A stretch of 6,747 nt of DNA, from positions 1-6,747 of the forward strand of contig CALKCV010000361.1 in the NCBI GenBank assembly GCA_938083405.1, read 5' to 3'. The notes under the pieces were generated by a model. It searched no databases and had not been told where the DNA came from. It worked only from the letters and a program-made list of their open reading frames with translations. The stretch's first letter is position 1; the number at the start of each line of letters is the position of its first letter. This stretch comes from an uncultured Microcoleaceae cyanobacterium. GTDB lineage: Bacteria; Cyanobacteriota; Cyanobacteriia; Cyanobacteriales; Microcoleaceae. The position numbers were made by a program, and so were the translations under genes. Shown one piece after another: positions 4,860 through 6,747 of this stretch.

Positions 4860-6747
4860 TCAAACAGAAGACTCGTTTCTTCCTGGGGCAATTGACTCAG
4901 GTACGGGAGTTTCCCAGGGGTAAGGAAGCTCCTCTGGTGTCCGATCGCGATTGCGCCACCAAGCCACTCCCAAGGCCAACAGCAAAAAGAGCAATACCCC
5001 ACCGACGAGCAGCCAAACTTTCCAATTTCTTTCGTTATTAACCGATGTCGCTTCTGGTTCTGGCACGCTCTCATCGTACAGCAACACCTTAGAAGCCTCG
5101 GACATTTCCGACTCCTGAAGTGGCTGTGAAGCTGGTACTTCTGGAGGTGGGTCGTTTTTTGTCAATACCAATTTCTGCGGGGAAACGCGACAGTGAAACA
5201 GTACCACAGAAGTATTATCATGGCCATTTTTATGATTGGCTAAATCGATCAGAGATTCAACGGCAGCCTCCAAAGGAAGTTCTCCATTAAGAACGGGGGA
5301 TGCGTAATGATGCCAATATTTCTCGATCCAATCGTTATCGCTGAGTCCGTCAGAACACAGGAGCAACAGGCCATCGTCTTCTATAACGAAACGCCGGACC
5401 GTAGGATGGATAGATTCTCCGTCCCTAGTACCCAAAGCTTGAGTTAGGGCGCCGGCATCGGGACGTTGGAGGGCCTCCCAATACAAACAGCGACCAAGCA
5501 GAACCTCTCTAGCAGCCACATCATCATCTACCGTTAGCTGTTGGCAGGAGTCGGGAGTCAGCCAATAGGCCCGACTATCTCCCAAATGAGCCACATACAA
5601 CTCGTGGGCATTCTTTGGCTGGGAATCTACGGAAGTTGTGACTTGTTGGGGCAACTGGAGAGCCATAACGAGAGTAGTACCCATGCGCTGCCGATACTCT
5701 CGTCTCTGTTCGTCATTTTTGGTGGCGATCGCGTTATTGACTACCCGAATAATTTCTTCGAGTTGCCTGCTGAAAAGTTCTGGCTGTATCAATTCTTGTT
5801 GAGTCGTCACCTCAGTTATGAGGCAGTTAACCAGATATTTCAGATTTTCGATACCCAACTGACTAGCTACTTCTCCTCCTTCATGGCCCCCTACCCCATC
5901 GCAAATAATTCCTAGCCCTGGAATTGGTTGGTTGTCAGGAAGAGTGCTGCTGTGTTCTAGATCGTTTTTTGTGGGATAGCAGCTATCTTCATTGTGCAAG
6001 CGTACCGGGCCTGTAGTTGTAGCCCCTGCTATTTCCAAATTTAAGGGTAGTTGGGCTGCTTGTTCTAATAAAAGTTGATTTAATTGACCGGCGATCGCCT
6101 CCCACTCTTCCCCACCTGCCCAACCATAGCTAATGTCTTGCAGAGCTTGTTGTATAGAGGGTTGGGCGGTTCCCGACAAGTTCAAGCAGAAATCTGCTAA
6201 ATCTCGCGAGGTTGGTTTATCCGTACCAAACTCCAACTCCAGCAGTCGCACTCGCCAACGGTCAACCCGCAGATTCTCAGACAGCAAACTAGAGGCTACT
6301 CCATACTTTGATAAAGGTTTCCACAACTCGGCTATCTGCCAGAGCCAATAAACCTGACGGACTGCCGTAGCTGTTGGCCAAGCTTCTCGAAAAGAAGGAA
6401 GTACATGGCCCGTCGAATCTAAAGGCGCCTTTTCTAAAAGTACGATCTGCCTGGCATCGGCTTCTTCTGGGGGTTGATAAAAACCATAGACTTCTGGAAT
6501 ATGAATCCTATGAGAATATAAAAATAGATAAGGAATAATATAGTCTGGTAGTTCTTCCGGCGCGAATGGTAGCTCTCCCGGCCTAGTATCCAGCCAGACT
6601 TGAGGGGCTACGACTTGATAGCGATCGCCGAGCAACTCGGACGGCGGAAAATCCGCCGCAGCTAAACCCACTGCCCATAAATAGCGATAAATTAAAGGAC
6701 TTTGACAAGTTTCGCATTCGTGGCGACCTAAAGAGTTTAGGGGGTTT
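4860..6747 (-). CDS. PP2C-type Ser/Thr phosphatase with zinc-ribbon and pseudokinase-like N-terminus (partial at the 5' end)
   Basis: A metal-dependent PP2C phosphatase removing phosphate from Ser/Thr residues. Residues are numbered from a GTG at 6671, but the frame stays open to the right edge, adding at least 25 residues including HECETC, a CxxC pair of probable zinc-ribbon type; the true start lies outside. Residues 14-205 resemble a degenerate kinase fold: LLGDRYQVV at the start, VLLE at 77-80 as hinge, and LLSENLRVDRWRVRLLELE (129-147) where a kinase would have its catalytic loop and DFG. The catalytic Asp is absent. The PP2C domain covers about 213-495: RLHNED (224-229), CDGVGGHEGGE (257-267), GTT (331-333), LGDSRAY (363-369), CSDGLSD (439-445) and GHDNTS (483-488). 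All expected metal-binding acids are present. A linker, a transmembrane helix (about 552-571) and a Pro/Glu-rich tail follow. It is likely a membrane-tethered signalling phosphatase; substrate unknown. Confidence 0.9.
   Translation of the reverse strand, partial: NPLNSLGRHECETCQSPLIYRYLWAVGLAAADFPPSELLGDRYQVVAPQVWLDTRPGELPFAPEELPDYIIPYLFLYSHRIHIPEVYGFYQPPEEADARQIVLLEKAPLDSTGHVLPSFREAWPTATAVRQVYWLWQIAELWKPLSKYGVASSLLSENLRVDRWRVRLLELEFGTDKPTSRDLADFCLNLSGTAQPSIQQALQDISYGWAGGEEWEAIAGQLNQLLLEQAAQLPLNLEIAGATTTGPVRLHNEDSCYPTKNDLEHSSTLPDNQPIPGLGIICDGVGGHEGGEVASQLGIENLKYLVNCLITEVTTQQELIQPELFSRQLEEIIRVVNNAIATKNDEQRREYRQRMGTTLVMALQLPQQVTTSVDSQPKNAHELYVAHLGDSRAYWLTPDSCQQLTVDDDVAAREVLLGRCLYWEALQRPDAGALTQALGTRDGESIHPTVRRFVIEDDGLLLLCSDGLSDNDWIEKYWHHYASPVLNGELPLEAAVESLIDLANHKNGHDNTSVVLFHCRVSPQKLVLTKNDPPPEVPASQPLQESEMSEASKVLLYDESVPEPEATSVNNERNWKVWLLVGGVLLFLLLALGVAWWRNRDRTPEELPYPWETPVPESIAPGRNESSV

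Larger units (their letters stand above)
1363..6628. repeat. Seven scattered HIP1 palindromes (GCGATCGC)
   Basis: Exact copies begin at 1363, 2822, 3096, 4103, 5725, 6091 and 6621, all inside genes. This octamer is strongly over-represented in many cyanobacterial genomes, and a density near one per kb supports the cyanobacterial assignment. The entry spans the first to last copy, not a continuous element. Confidence 0.95.

Noticed and set aside
4856..5074. 72-codon frame on the same strand as the phosphatase end
   Set aside because: It is a shifted frame within the intact phosphatase coding region; the phosphatase frame continues normally through its transmembrane helix and tail, so no frameshift is implied.
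5541..5915. 124-codon rightward frame inside the phosphatase gene
   Set aside because: It is antisense to the conserved PP2C motifs and its translation shows no domain; a by-product of the real gene.

Overview
The window looks like chromosomal DNA from a cyanobacterium. Three things point there. There is a ferredoxin-thioredoxin reductase variable chain (ftrV), a protein of oxygenic phototrophs. The palindrome GCGATCGC (the cyanobacterial HIP1 motif) occurs at seven places (1363, 2822, 3096, 4103, 5725, 6091, 6621), about one per kb. Several heptanucleotide repeat tracts resemble cyanobacterial STRR repeats. I cannot name genus or species from the sequence.

Layout from left to right. Positions 1-184 hold no convincing gene: a 40-codon protein-like reading frame of doubtful status, then a GC-rich hairpin that probably ends the leftward unit. 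A leftward two-gene unit follows: a PfkB/adenosine-kinase-like sugar kinase (579-1595) and, 34 bases downstream, a single-domain rhodanese (185-544). A divergent intergenic region of about 250 bp carries candidate promoters for the kinase and a 10-bp inverted repeat. Three rightward genes come next: an unrecognised two-helix membrane protein with a long charged tail (1845-2444), an ElyC/YdcF-like DUF218 membrane protein (2512-3309) and a 76-residue hypothetical protein (3387-3617). An InrS/CsoR-type metal-sensing repressor (3791-4216) is read leftward and sits between two repeat clusters in mutually inverted arrangement. Further right, also leftward, are ftrV (4513-4743) and a large PP2C phosphatase (4860 to beyond the right edge).

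Two genes allow functional reading beyond the family name. The metal sensor keeps the Cys-x24-His-x3-Cys spacing of CsoR proteins, plus a His 32 residues before the first Cys, as I remember it for the nickel sensor InrS. The phosphatase is open through its apparent GTG start to the window edge. Its added N-terminus carries a CxxC pair, so the likely order is zinc ribbon, degenerate kinase-like domain, complete PP2C domain, transmembrane helix, short tail.

The most unusual DNA is the repeat system around the metal-sensor gene (3642-3747 and 4254-4499). It consists of heptad arrays, 8-bp arrays built on the palindrome AACGTT, and a perfect 10-bp-stem hairpin whose flanks are inverted between the two copies while its 4-base loop is not. 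I see no defence island, CRISPR array, transposase, rRNA or tRNA. The window mostly holds ordinary housekeeping and signalling genes with conspicuous repeat invasion.
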